A DNA stretch of 64,000 nucleotides from Neocallimastix lanati (nom. inval.) (lineage: Eukaryota; Neocallimastigomycota; Neocallimastigomycetes; Neocallimastigales; Neocallimastigaceae): NCBI GenBank assembly GCA_016946835.1, contig JACVTC010000002.1, positions 2,806,001 through 2,870,000 of the forward strand. The letters run 5' to 3'. Shown here piece by piece: positions 42,415 through 53,979 of the stretch (its first letter is position 1; each line of letters begins with the position of its first letter). Made by a program: the position numbers and the translations under genes. Under the pieces are notes generated by a model that saw only the letters and a list, made by a program, of their open reading frames with translations, was not told the DNA's origin and did not search any database.

Positions 42415-44544
42415 TTAATAAAGATTTTGCCTTCTTTTTGTTTTATTTTTGGACCTTTTTTTCTTATTCCTTTTTTTGGTAAGTCCTTGACCTTGACTTT
42501 GACCTTGTTCTTTTTTATCGTTTTTACTTTTGTTTAATTTATTTTGAAGATTTATTTTATTTAAATATTCAATAATTTCTTTGTTTCTACGTTGGTAAGC
42601 AATAGATAATGCTGTCTCTCCATGACAGTTCTTTCTATTAATATTTGAACCATGCTCCACTAAATACTGTACAATTTTTATATTTCGTTTATATATGGCA
42701 CAAATTAAAGGGGTATCACCATCTCTATTCATTTTATTAACATTTGCACCATGTTCAACTAAATATTTTATTAAGATGGTATTATTATTTCTAATGGCAC
42801 ACATTAACGGGGTATCTTCATTTTCATTACATGCATTAATATTGGCACCATTGGCTAAGAGAATTTTTATGATATCAATAAAACCATTAACACTTGCTAT
42901 GAGAATTGGGGTATCACCATCCATATTACTTCTATTTATCTCTGCTCCTTGCTTCACCAAATATTCTACAATTTCTTCATTTCCACATTTACACGAACAA
43001 ATCAGCGGGGTATCACCTTCAATATTATCTAAATGGAGATTGGCGCCATTATCTATCAAGAATTGAATTGTTTCCTTATTTAATGATTTATTACAGCAAG
43101 CACAAATTAACGGAGTGTCACCATCTCTATTACTTTCATTAATTTCTGCACCATTTTTAATTAAGAACATAATAATTTCTTTATTTCCATTTCTACAAGC
43201 ATAAATCAATGGGGTATTACCATTATTATCATAATAATCATCCCCTTGCTCTATTAAATACTGAATAAATTCTTCATTTTCATTTTCATAAGCGCTGGTT
43301 ATCATAGAATTTTCAAATGTATTATTATTTTGATTAACATCAGCACCATGATCTACTAAATATTTTATTAATTCTTGATAATTATTTCTAATAGCATAAA
43401 TTAATGGTGATTCTCCATTATAATTACGTTTATTAATATCAGCTCCATGTTTCACTAAATATTTTACTATATCAATTTTCTCATGTTTGCAAGCATAAAT
43501 TAAGGGAGTATCACCTTCATTATTTGCTACATGTAAATTCGCACCATGTTCAACTAAATAGATAATTGTTTCTCTTTCTATAGAATAATTATCACAAGCA
43601 CATAATATTGGAGTATCTCCATCTTTATTACTTATATTAACTTCTGCCCCTTGTTCTATTAAATAAATAATAATATCTTTGTTACCATTTTTGCATGCAT
43701 AAATAAGAGGTGTATCTCCATCTTTATTATTTATATCAATTTTATTGACTTCAGCTCCCTCTTTCACTAAATATTTTATTATTTCACTATTATCATAATC
43801 AATAGCATACAATAAAAGTGGTAATAAATTTTTATTTTCAAAATAATTCAATAATAATTTAAAGGTATCATTTAATTTTCGAGAAATTACGTATTTTAAA
43901 TTATCTTCCGATACACCTATTTTGAATTTTTCTTTTTTAATAAAAGTTCGAAGTTGTGAATCTGAAAAACTTTTATGATTTTTATATCTATGGAGAAATT
44001 CTAAAATAAAATTATTATCAAAAACGCTGTCTTGAAAAAGAGTATATATTAAATCATATCTATTATTATACAATAATTCTTTCATTAAATGTTCATGATT
44101 TAATTGTTGAACCATTAAACCTTGTTTCAAAAGATATTTTAAATTTTTTTGTACAAGTAAATTTCTTTCAGCCAAATAAATTACAATTTCACCAAATTTA
44201 TAATTAATTTTTGCATTATTTTTTATTAATAGGTTAGCCATTTCAAAATTATTAGTTTCTAATACATAAAAAAGGGGTGATTTTTGTTTATTGTCATAAT
44301 AATTTAAATTATCATAATATTTTAATATAAAATTTACCATTTCTTTAGAAGCGTTATTCTCTAAAGCCAGCGTTAAAAGATCAATGCCATTTTTGACCCA
44401 TTTATTTACTTTTATATTTTTAATAGAACTATTTGTGTCATTGAATTTGTACCATTTTTTAATAAAATTTTCCAATATAATTACTTCATCTTTATTAAAG
44501 ATATCAATAAGTTCATTATAAAAAGAGTTATCAAGTAAAAACAT
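42415..44544 (-). CDS. Ankyrin-repeat protein (709 aa) with regular 33-residue repeats
   Basis: A single-exon gene. Residues 1-215 form the N-terminal module shared with the protein at 33003-35690. About 13 ankyrin repeats run from roughly 243 to 660, with the motif DGDTPLIYACKNGNKDIIIY and ends such as YLVEHGANLH. The C-terminal ~48 residues are basic (KKRNKKKRSKNKTKRR), a possible nuclear signal or RNA-binding tail. There is no membrane or signal segment. Repeats 2-4 and 7-9 form a duplicated three-repeat block, recognisable by the same slightly longer middle repeat in each. It is probably a binding scaffold with unknown partner. Confidence 0.95.
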   Translation of the reverse strand: MFLLDNSFYNELIDIFNKDEVIILENFIKKWYKFNDTNSSIKNIKVNKWVKNGIDLLTLALENNASKEMVNFILKYYDNLNYYDNKQKSPLFYVLETNNFEMANLLIKNNAKINYKFGEIVIYLAERNLLVQKNLKYLLKQGLMVQQLNHEHLMKELLYNNRYDLIYTLFQDSVFDNNFILEFLHRYKNHKSFSDSQLRTFIKKEKFKIGVSEDNLKYVISRKLNDTFKLLLNYFENKNLLPLLLYAIDYDNSEIIKYLVKEGAEVNKIDINNKDGDTPLIYACKNGNKDIIIYLIEQGAEVNISNKDGDTPILCACDNYSIERETIIYLVEHGANLHVANNEGDTPLIYACKHEKIDIVKYLVKHGADINKRNYNGESPLIYAIRNNYQELIKYLVDHGADVNQNNNTFENSMITSAYENENEEFIQYLIEQGDDYYDNNGNTPLIYACRNGNKEIIMFLIKNGAEINESNRDGDTPLICACCNKSLNKETIQFLIDNGANLHLDNIEGDTPLICSCKCGNEEIVEYLVKQGAEINRSNMDGDTPILIASVNGFIDIIKILLANGANINACNENEDTPLMCAIRNNNTILIKYLVEHGANVNKMNRDGDTPLICAIYKRNIKIVQYLVEHGSNINRKNCHGETALSIAYQRRNKEIIEYLNKINLQNKLNKSKNDKKEQGQSQGQGLTKKRNKKKRSKNKTKRRQNLY

Positions 44545-45490
44545 GTCAACAAATATATATTACTTATAATTATTTTAATAATGTATATATATTTCCTTTT
44601 TTTCCTCTTTAATTAGTAAATTATTTTATTTTAATTAAATTAATTTAAAATAATATTATTAATTAAATTTAATTTAATAATAGATATTATTTTGTTCTTC
44701 ATTTATTTAAAGAAAAAAAAGACTTTTGAAAGTAAAAATAAATATGTAATTTAAATATTCTTTCTTTACAATTATGAATAATATAAAATGAATAATAATA
44801 TAAAATGAATAATATAAAAAAGAAAAAAATTTAAGAATTTTTTTTTTTTTATATTAAAAAATAGATTAACATATATAGATAGATAAGTATTATTTTAATA
44901 TATAAAACAAATGTTTTATATATATATAATATAAAAATAATATATATACTATAATATATATTATTTATAAATATTTATTAATTATTTTCTATTAAAATTA
45001 GAAATTATATAATAATAAAAATTGAGTGAAAAAAAGATTTAAAACAGATATTAATAGATACTTTTTATTTGTAATAAAAAAAATAATAATATAATAATAA
45101 TAAAGTTCAAAAAATCATTTTGACCTATAATTATTATAAAAGAATAAATTTATTAATATTATTATATAAATTTATATATCCTCACAAAATTAAAAAACTA
45201 ATAATTAAAAGATTTTAAATAAATATAATAAATCAATGTGGAAAAAAAATTTTTTTCTAATTTTCTTTTTAAATTTGGAATAAATGTATATACATATAGA
45301 AAGGAAAAATAATCTTATTTATATTAAAGTACAATTAAAATATATCAACACCACTACAGAAATATTATGTATTTAATTAAAAATATATATATGTATATAA
45401 AAGAAATAATATAAATTTATTGGTAATTAAATTACTAACATTAACGTATTAAATAATTAGTGAAATTATTCCTAATACTAAATTCATATT
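44545..45490. other. Intergenic, no gene seen
   Basis: AT-rich flank between the ankyrin gene and the GC-richer island. No ORF. Confidence 0.6.
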
Positions 45491-45494
45491 TTTC

Positions 45495-45935
45495 TACAGT
45501 CTTTCCAGTTTTTATCCTGATAGTTAGTGCTCGGGACTAACATACATAAGAGTTCTGGACCGACCCCGCAACTTCCTATATATGACAATTTTCATTCCTT
45601 CCAGTGTATTTTCTCTATAATTGGAGTTTGTTTTTTGCTCACCATGTTAGTCTAGTAACAAGACTATATAATTATTAGGATAGAGAGCACTTGATCTATG
45701 AGAGGATTAATGTAGTTGTTCCTCCCTCGATTAGGTTCAAGAGATCACTGAAAAGAAGCCCGTTGTATAAAGCAACGTATAATGAATGTCTTTCATATTA
45801 GTCTTTCTTAGAAAGAGGTCCGTGTCGATGCCAAAACAGTATGGCAAAGAATCCAATGAGAATCTGATATATTTTGAGGAGAGATTATAGACCCTATTAT
45901 CTTCCTCTCCGGTTAATTCCTGTCTAAAAAAATCT
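45495..45935. other. Unidentified GC-richer, structure-rich non-coding island
   Basis: About 440 bp of clearly higher GC than its surroundings, with no ORF of gene-like length. Several local hairpins are visible: AGTCTAGTAACAAGACT, CGTTGTATAAAGCAACG, GCCAAAACAGTATGGC, TTTCTTAGAAAG, GAGAGGA with TCCTCCCTC, and GGAGAGATTATAG with a near complement at about 45900. That fits a structured RNA or a fragment of a mobile element. I found no U1, U3, U4, U5, U6, SRP or RNase P signature. The longest open stretch on the minus strand (about 60 codons) has no recognised motif. Confidence 0.45.
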
Positions 45936-46127
45936 ATATATATATATATTTCTACATAATAATAATTATTTATTTAATGTATCAAATGAATGCAAAAAAT
46001 AATAATGAATAATTAATACATAAATGTATGATACCTATTATCTATAGTTATAGTTGGTTGGTACATTAATACAATTATATAATTAAGGTATAATAATTAA
46101 TTAGTATAAAATAAGTTAGTACGAGAA

Positions 46128-46285
46128 ATGTTAGACCAGGCTTTGTATGAAGGCTTCCTGAATAGTTCTTTCATGGCTTTATTCTTTATGTTAGTATATT
46201 GCAAGGGTTCTTTTCGTTATATTTTGAGAATTAAGAGAAGAGAATTATACTTAATTGTAAAAAGTATTAATAAAAGAAATTAAAA
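46128..46285 (+). other. Small ORF in a second GC-richer patch, unrecognised
   Basis: About 50 codons starting MLDQALYEGFLNSSFMALFF with a hydrophobic middle and a basic end. No known family. It may be a scrap of the same element as the 45.5-45.9 kb island or may be chance. Confidence 0.25.
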
Positions 46286-46734
46286 TATATATATATATTT
46301 TATGATATTTTTTAATAATAAGAAAAAAAATAAAAATAAAAAAAAAGTTATTAAATACAATCTTTATAAAAATAAACTATTATTTTTTGCTCTATTTTTT
46401 TTTTTTATTATATATATATAAGGCGGAATTCTTTACGCATATCATGTAATTATATGTAATTAATTTTTTTTTACTAATAAATAATTAAAATAAATTAAAT
46501 CTTTTTTTTTATTATATAATTATATAAGATTAATATTAATTACTAATAAACTATATAAATTTCAAACTTTATATTTTATATATTATATTATTGTGTATTA
46601 ATATTTTTGTGCTACATTATTAAAAAATATAAATATTTAAAGGTTTTTTTTTTTATGAAATATGAAGTATAAATTAAATAGGAATAAACATAAAGTCAAA
46701 AAATATAGATAATATATAATATATAATAATAATA

Positions 46735-46738
46735 AATA

Positions 46739-46782
<44 letters not shown>

Positions 46783-46860
46783 TAATAATAGTAATAAAAA
46801 ATAATTATAGTAATAGTAATAATAATAATAATAAATAGTAATAAATAATAATAAAAAGTA
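46735..46860. repeat. AAT/ATA microsatellite tract
   Basis: Runs of AAT with AGTAAT interruptions; non-coding. Confidence 0.85.
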
Positions 46861-47193
46861 TAAAAAATTAGATTATTACATAATTATTAACCTTTTTTTT
46901 TTTTATTTAGTATAATTAATTTATTTGTTATACTGTAAATTTAATTTATTTGTTAAATATATAGTTCAATAATATTTTAATCTAATTTTTTAAAAAAAAA
47001 ATTTTTTTTTAATCTTTTTTTTTTTTTTTTTTTTTTTTTATTTATTTATTTATAATAAAAATTATAAAAAAGAGAAGGATATATCTTAAAACATTAATAT
47101 ATTATTTAATAAAAATAGTAATAATAAGACTTTATATTTTTTATCTAATAAAGAAAAAATTAATATCAATAATACCATAAATAAAACATAATA

Positions 47194-48148
47194 ATGAGTA
47201 ATAATAGAATTTGCAAAATTTTAAAAATTAGTAAACCAATTATTCAAGCACCAATGGCATGGATCACCTCACCAAAACTTGTGGCTGCTGTTTCAAATGC
47301 TGGTGGTTTAGGTGTTATTGGTCCAAATTGTGGTTTAAAGAAACCTGTAAGTAGTGTTAAAGATACCGTTGAAGAAATGAGAAAATCTATTCGTAAAACA
47401 CGTGAACTTACTACCAAACCATTTGCAATGAATGTTTTTACATCGGCATATGATCCTTTCGGTTACAGTAAAAATATTATTGATTTATGTAAAGAAGAAA
47501 ACGTTAACATTCTTGCATTAATTGGAGGAACAAGTCCAAAAGAAATTAAGAAATTAAAAAAAAGATGGTTTTACAGTCATTGCTAGAGAAATAAATCCTA
47601 CAGTTAAGGGATCTATTGCTGCTGAAAAGGCAGGTGCTGATATTATCGTTGCTACTGGTTGTGATGAAGGTGGAGCCATGCCATACCTTGTAAATGGTAT
47701 GACTTCAATTACTGCTTTAATTTCAGATGCAGTTAAAATCCCAGTTTTGTCAGCAGGTGGAATTGTTAATGAAAAGTTAGCAAGAGCAGCTAAAGCTGTT
47801 GGAGCAGAAGGAGCTTACGTTGGAACAAGGTTCATGCTTTCTAAAGAATGCAGATTAGCACAAAATGCCAAAGACGAGATTCTTCGTACACATCCAGATG
47901 ATTATATCGTTTGTATTGTTAGTAATGGTGTTAGTAGATGGAGGACTTTACCTAATGAAATATCTAGAAATGGTGTTAATTTAAATAAAAAAGGTAATTT
48001 TAGTCCTCCAACAGGTAATAGTTTTAAAAGCTTAATTCAAGGTAATTTACAGGAGGGTGGAGTTTCTATTGATAATACTATATCTTTAATTAAAACCATT
48101 GATTCATGTGAATCAATTGTTAATGAACTTTCTAAAGCATTTATTTAA
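47194..48148 (+). CDS. Nitronate monooxygenase (2-nitropropane dioxygenase / FabK-like), frameshifted
   Basis: An FMN-dependent TIM-barrel enzyme family that oxidises alkyl nitronates such as propionate 3-nitronate. The N-terminus has PIIQAPMAWITSPKLVAAVS and NAGGLGVIGPNCG. Downstream lie IIVATGCDEGGAMP and the FMN-phosphate loop PVLSAGGIVNEK with GAEGAYVGTRF. The frame breaks inside an A8 run at about 47557-47564: removing one A restores a continuous ~317-residue protein across the KKLKK/DGFTVIARE join, the usual family length. Either the A run is a sequencing error or the gene is a fresh pseudogene. It lacks introns and resembles enzymes of gut bacteria, so horizontal acquisition is likely (inference). 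In a gut fungus it may detoxify plant nitro-compounds. Confidence 0.88.
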
Positions 48149-48772
48149 TAAATAAATCAATTATATATTTGTATGAATTAATGGATTATTAAATAGTTTT
48201 AACTATTTTTATTTCTTATAATAAAATATATTCATTAATTTAAAAAGAAAAAAAATCTATATTTATTTTTATTTAATTTTATTCAATATGTATTTTAAAT
48301 TTTAAGTGTAACTATTTCAAATAAATATTATCTAATTTTTTTTTTTCTTCTTTTATCTTTTATAAATTAATTTAAAATAAAAATAAAATTTTTTATTTGG
48401 TATAAATTAATAAAAATTAAAAACAAAATAATAAAATAAAATAAAATAATTTAATAACAAATTATATTAATTATATTGATATTACATTAATATACATAAA
48501 AAAATTATATTATGTAATTAATCTATTTACTATTTTATACAAAGAATTTTTTTATTAATTATATGTCAAATAAAAAATATAATAAATGAAATATATTATT
48601 GATGAATATTTATATATTTATATATATATTTTATAATTAAAAAAAATATAAATATAGTTTTAAATTATTTATTATAATAAGGGACATTTCTGTCTATATA
48701 GAAGTGTTGTGACTACATAATAATAAAAAAAAAAAAAAAAAAGATATTGATTAATAATTTGATATTATATAA

Positions 48773-48803
<31 letters not shown>

Positions 48804-49299
48804 TATATATATATATATATATATTTTACTAAACTTTATATCAAATTTTTAAGTTTCATTATATAAATTATTATATAAATATATAATTTTTTACTAGTAT
48901 AATAAATATAAATCAATAACATGGTTAAAAAAAAGAATTATTTTTTTTTCTTGAACGTCTATCTTTTATATTATCTCTATATATTTACTTAGTATTAATA
49001 ATATATGAGGACACATAATAATTCATATAGTTATCCTCTTTAAAAAGAATAGTCGTACTATATTCGCCAACGGCAACCAACTTCCTCAATTTTTAATTTA
49101 TACTGGTAATTTTTATTAAACTAATGTAAGATCCTTGGACCTATTCTATTATTACATATTTCATTGTTCTTTTTTTTTTTTTTTTTTTTTTTTGACCTAA
49201 TTCATATTACTCTAGCCTTCCATATTATATTATATTATATTATATTATTTTTTTTTATTAAAATCCATTTTAAAATAAAAAATAAAAAAAGAGAGATAG
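48149..49299. other. Intergenic, no gene seen
   Basis: AT-rich with an AAT/TA run near 48775-48825 and a T run at 49171-49192. No credible ORF. Confidence 0.6.
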
Positions 49300-50237
49300 T
49301 TTCTTTTTTTTTTACTAAATATTTTTTTAAACTATTGAATAAAATAAAATAACTTTATTAAACAAAATCTCAAAAGTTATTTAAAATTAAAATTATTTAT
49401 AAATACTATTTTTTCTTTTTTATGGTCAAAATTTCCAGGTTTTCCTCACAAGAAGTTTTTACGGAATATGGGGTTAATGGTTACAGGTAAATATGTCCCT
49501 CTTATATATATTATTAGAATAGATATTGGACTAGCTGAGAGGGAATATGATTTCATGTGTCCATGTAGATATATTCTACTAAATTGCAATCTTTCTGACA
49601 TTTATGCAACTGCCAGAGAGCTATTACGAAATACTATGGGTTAGGTTATATGTCCTTTCTTCAAAGGGAAATTACTAATTGGAGAAGCACTCGGCAAGGT
49701 AATACTAGTAAAACTCTCAGAAATAATATGTATGCCAGAGCGCCAATGCTGAAATGCTCAGTAAGATCGTCTAGTAGGGATAATTCTGCCTTTATAAAAA
49801 GGAAGTGTATGACAACCTCAATATTCCCACTGCTCCTGAGGGGGGGGCTGAAACCAAGGGAAATAAAAAAAAAAAAAAAAAAAAAAAAAAAAGATATCAT
49901 TCTCTTTTATTGAATAAATGAATAAAAAAATAAAAAAAAAAAATAATAAATTAATTTTTTTTTCTTTTAATCTTTTGTAATACTAAAAAAGTATTATAAT
50001 AATATAAACTAATTTGCTAAATTTTCTTATTAATAATAATCATTTGATATGATGAACAATAAATTATTATAAATAATATTCATTTATTATTAATGATTAT
50101 TTAATTTTTTTTTTCTTTTTTTACTAAATGCAATTTTTTTTTAAAACAATTGAATAAAATAGAATAATTTTATTAAATAAAATCTCAAAAATTATATAAA
50201 ATTAAAATTATTTCTAAATTATATTTTTTCTTTTCTG
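49300..50237 (+). repeat. Duplicated ~124-bp flank around the LINE fragment
   Basis: 49300-49423 and 50112-50237 are about 85% alike by eye, sharing ATTGAATAAAAT, TTTATTAAA, AAAATCTCAAAA and ATTAAAATTATTT in order. The LINE tail lies between the copies. That is too long for a target duplication and suggests a local duplication. Confidence 0.7.
49425..49892 (+). mobile_element. 3' end of a LINE (non-LTR retrotransposon), decayed
   Basis: GC-richer sequence ending in a poly-A tail (about 49863-49892) preceded by a G8 run. Translation gives EYDFMCPCRYILLNCNLSDI and YATARELLRNTMG, resembling the Cys/His end of LINE ORF2 (CPC...HxxLxC...R), then SPFF-like CPFFKGKLLIGEALGKVI in the next frame segment. 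Stops interrupt it and no RT domain is attached, so it is a 5'-truncated, dead copy. Confidence 0.65.
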
Positions 50238-50474
50238 AAAATTAATTAAAAATATATTATTTAATAATAAATTATAATTTATCTTATTTGACCATTTTAT
50301 AATTTTATAATATTTCACTAGTTAATTTAGTTTTATTTAATTTTATTTTATTCAGTCCATACTTAAATTTCAACTATTTTATTTATATTTTATTTAATAA
50401 AATAATTTATAATAAATTTATGCTTAAATATTATGAAAGACTTTGGAATTATGAATTAATTATTATGAGTACTC

Positions 50475-50510
<36 letters not shown>

Positions 50511-50579
50511 ATAAATATAATATTATTTATATAGTTCAATCAAATAATGAAATATAAATAACAATAAAATAAAATAAAA

Positions 50580-50851
50580 GTAATATAAAAAAAAATAATA
50601 TTTAATATTTAATTATCTAAGAAATGAAATAAAAAAAAATAAAAAATTAAGGTTACAAGAAAGATATATTAATCATAGAATGTAAGGCTAATATTTCAAG
50701 TTCACTTAAATATCTGTAATATAAAAAAAAATAATATTTAATATTTAATTATCTAAGAAATGAAATAAAAAAAAATAAAAAATTAAGGTTACAAGAAAGA
50801 TATATTAATCATAGAATGTAAGGCTAATATTTCAAGTTCACTTAAATATCT
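50580..50851 (+). repeat. Perfect 136-bp tandem duplication
   Basis: Copies 50580-50715 and 50716-50851 look identical by eye, containing AAGGTTACAAGAAAGATATA and AATCATAGAATGTAAGGC. No ORF. Either a very recent duplication or an assembly artefact. Confidence 0.93.
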
Positions 50852-50939
50852 ATCTATTAACTTCTTATTTTAAAAATAAGTTTTTTCGTTTTAAAGATTT
50901 TAATTTCTTACTAATGTATTAAAAATTTTATGTATTAAA

Positions 50940-51490
50940 AATTTATTTATTATTTAATTATTCAATTATTTATTATTATTTATTATTTATTATTTATTAT
51001 TTTATATTTTATTATTTAATTATATTTATTATTTATTATTTATTATTTATTATTTATTATTTATTATTTATTATTTATTATTTATTATTTACTATTTATT
51101 ATTTATTATTTATTATTTATTATTTATTATTTATTATTTATTATTTATTATTTATTACTTATTATTTATTATTTATTATCTATTATTTATTTATTATTTA
51201 TTATTTATTATTTATTATTTAATATTTAATATTTATTATTTATTATTTATTATTTATTATTTATTATTTATTATTTATTATTTATTATTTATTATTTATT
51301 ATTTATTATTTATTATTTATTATTTATTATTTATTATTTATTATTTATTATTCAATTATTTATTATTTATTATTTATTATTTATTATTTATTATTTATTA
51401 TTTATTATTTATTATTCAATTATTTATTATTCAATTATTTATTATTCAATTATTTATTATTTATTATTTATTATTTATTTATTATTGTTT
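50940..51490. repeat. Second heptamer tract (TTTATTA)n
   Basis: About 550 bp of the same heptamer as at 12127-12900, with occasional TTCAATTA and TTAATATT variants. Confidence 0.9.
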
Positions 51491-51874
51491 AATAATTTAT
51501 TATTTATTCAAATTTATTATGGTTTAATTAAAAAAATTTTTTTTCTTTTTTTATGAAAATGTTATTTAATTTGAAAATTTTATTTTTTCTTTTTCCTTTG
51601 TAAAAACTTTTGTGTCCTTTTTTAATTTATTAATTCGCAATTTAAACTTTAAATACTACAATTTTTTTTTTTTTTATTTTTTTATTTTTTTTTTTTTTTT
51701 TTACTTTTTTTTTTCTACTAATATTTATTTCTTATTTTTAAAATTTTGAAATAATAAAAAGTAATACTAGATAAAGTTATTAAATAATTTGACTATGTGA
51801 ATTATTGGCCAAAATAATAAAGATAAAATGGAATAATTTTAAATTTTATTATAAATAATAAATCAATAAATTAA

Positions 51875-51907
<33 letters not shown>

Positions 51908-52099
51908 AAAAAATTATAATTTATTTATTTATAAATTTATTAATCTATTTATTTATAAAATATGAATGAAATTTATTAAATTTGATAAATTTAATATTTA
52001 ATAAAATATCAATATAATTTATACAAATATCAATAAAATTATATAATTATATAAATTATATATATATTACACTTCAATTATAACAAATTTTTTATTTTT

Positions 52100-52130
<31 letters not shown>

Positions 52131-52341
52131 TCATTAATATTATTAATATTAATATTATTTTTATAGTAATAAATTTTAGCAAAAAAAATTTTTTTTTAAT
52201 TTATAACCATTCGAAATTTAAAGTTAAAATTGCGAATAAATAAATTAAAAATGAAAAAATTTTTTTTTTTTTTTTGGTAAGAATAAACATTATAAAGAAA
52301 TATAGGATAAATAATTGAATAAATAATAAATAATTATATAA

Positions 52342-52405
<64 letters not shown>

Positions 52406-53101
52406 AATTAAATAATAAATAATAAATAATTGAATAATAAATATTAATAAATATTAATAAACAAATTATACATAAAAAATAACATATTTAAAATAAATAC
52501 ATTTAAATTAATTAATAATAGTAATAAATACTAAATACTAAATAATAATTAATAAATATAATGATAATTTTAACAACAATAATAAATAGTAAAATCTAAT
52601 AGTAGTTAACTTTACAACTTTTAAGAATTTCCTTTATTAGACTGATTACTTTATATATCATTGGAAAATTAATGAATACATAAGCCATCTACTGCTTCAA
52701 GTGATGATAATGAATATAATAATAAAAAATAATTATAGATATATAATAAAAGTAAATAATATTAATAAATAATAAATGGTAATAATACATTGTAATAAAT
52801 ATTAATAATGTATAATATTAATTTGGTGCTAATGAATCATAATAAAAAGTAAAAATTAGAAATAATAAGTATTAAATATTTATTATGTTTTTAATCAATT
52901 TATTCTGTATTTTAATAAATACTGCTAATAATATTAAAAAAAAAAAAAAAAATGGAAGAATATTAAAATGCATTACATTTCAATACATTTCAATAGAATA
53001 ATAATATAATAAAATAAATTTTTAATTTTTTTATTTTATTTTATTTTAAATGAAATTTCATAACATCTTATCTTTAGTATCTTTTTCATATGAATAATTC
53101 T

Positions 53102-53139
<38 letters not shown>

Positions 53140-53451
53140 ATTATAACAAAAATTATTATTGGCAATAAAGGCTTTTTTAAAATATTATTGTTTAATTTTT
53201 TTTTAAAATATTATTGTTTAATTAATATTAATTAAATAAATGTTGACTGAAAAAAAGTATAAAAAGAGTATTTTTGAAGAAACTTTTTTTTTTTTTTAAA
53301 CTATTAAAAATTGTAATAAAAAAATATTATTTAATATTTTTTTCCCCCTAACACAAGAAAAAATTAAAATTAAAAAACTCAAAACATATTCCGAAAAGAA
53401 TAATTTAAAATAAACTTTATTAAATAAAAAAAATATATATATATTATCAAT
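51491..53451. other. Intergenic, no gene seen
   Basis: AT-rich with an (AAAT)n run at 52343-52402 and T runs. The last ~150 bp form the promoter and 5' UTR of the small cysteine-rich gene. Confidence 0.6.
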
Positions 53452-53697
53452 ATGGATACTCAAGGATTAAACTGTAACTGCTGTTGCTCACATGGCAAAT
53501 GCCATGGTCCAAATTGCCCATGTACTTTAGCTGGTTACATTTACAATTGTAAGTGTTGTGGATGTCCTGTTAATGATCCAAATATTCTTTGTGAACACTG
53601 TGTTTCTCATAAGTTAAATCAATCTAACCTTATTCATAAGAAATCAATGACTTGCATGTGCTCATGCCACGCTAACGTTTCTGTCTCAACATATTAG
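53452..53697 (+). CDS. Metallothionein-like cysteine-rich protein (81 aa)
   Basis: A single exon with 16 Cys and 6 His in 81 residues and no signal peptide. Cys clusters are CNCCC, CPC, CKCCGC, CEHC and CMCSC, separated by short spacers, with few aromatic residues. This is the style of cytosolic metallothioneins and other Cys-rich metal-binding proteins, which chelate Cu(I), Zn(II) or Cd(II). It does not match the spacing of a known fungal metallothionein that I can recall, and a small zinc-finger protein is possible. Codon use and composition differ strongly from the AT-rich flanks, which supports real coding. Confidence 0.85.
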   Translation: MDTQGLNCNCCCSHGKCHGPNCPCTLAGYIYNCKCCGCPVNDPNILCEHCVSHKLNQSNLIHKKSMTCMCSCHANVSVSTY

Positions 53698-53939
53698 ATT
53701 TAAGGAAATAAATAAAAAGAAAAAGATATAAGGAAAAACCAAACAATTAATTGAGAATAAATCATTCTTCTTTTAGGATATATATATATATTTTTTCCTA
53801 TTCATTATTCCTTATAATGCTTAAGGGTTTAATTCATATATATTTTTTCATAAAATAATTTTTTGAAATCTATTAATTTGAAAATTTTATAATAGGATAT
53901 CCAAGAAAAAAAGAAAATAAAAAATAATAAGCAACCAAA

Positions 53940-53979
<40 letters not shown>

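Noticed and set aside
42695-43066. Plus-strand ORFs inside the ankyrin, DM9 and SH3 genes
   Set aside because: They are antisense shadows of real minus-strand genes with repeat periodicity.
45495-45935. U3, SRP, RNase P or telomerase RNA
   Set aside because: I looked for their conserved boxes and for a telomere template on both strands and saw none, so no identity is claimed.
47550-47570. Programmed -1 frameshift at the A8 run
   Set aside because: Restoring the frame needs a +1 skip, not -1 slippage, so an indel or sequencing error is simpler.
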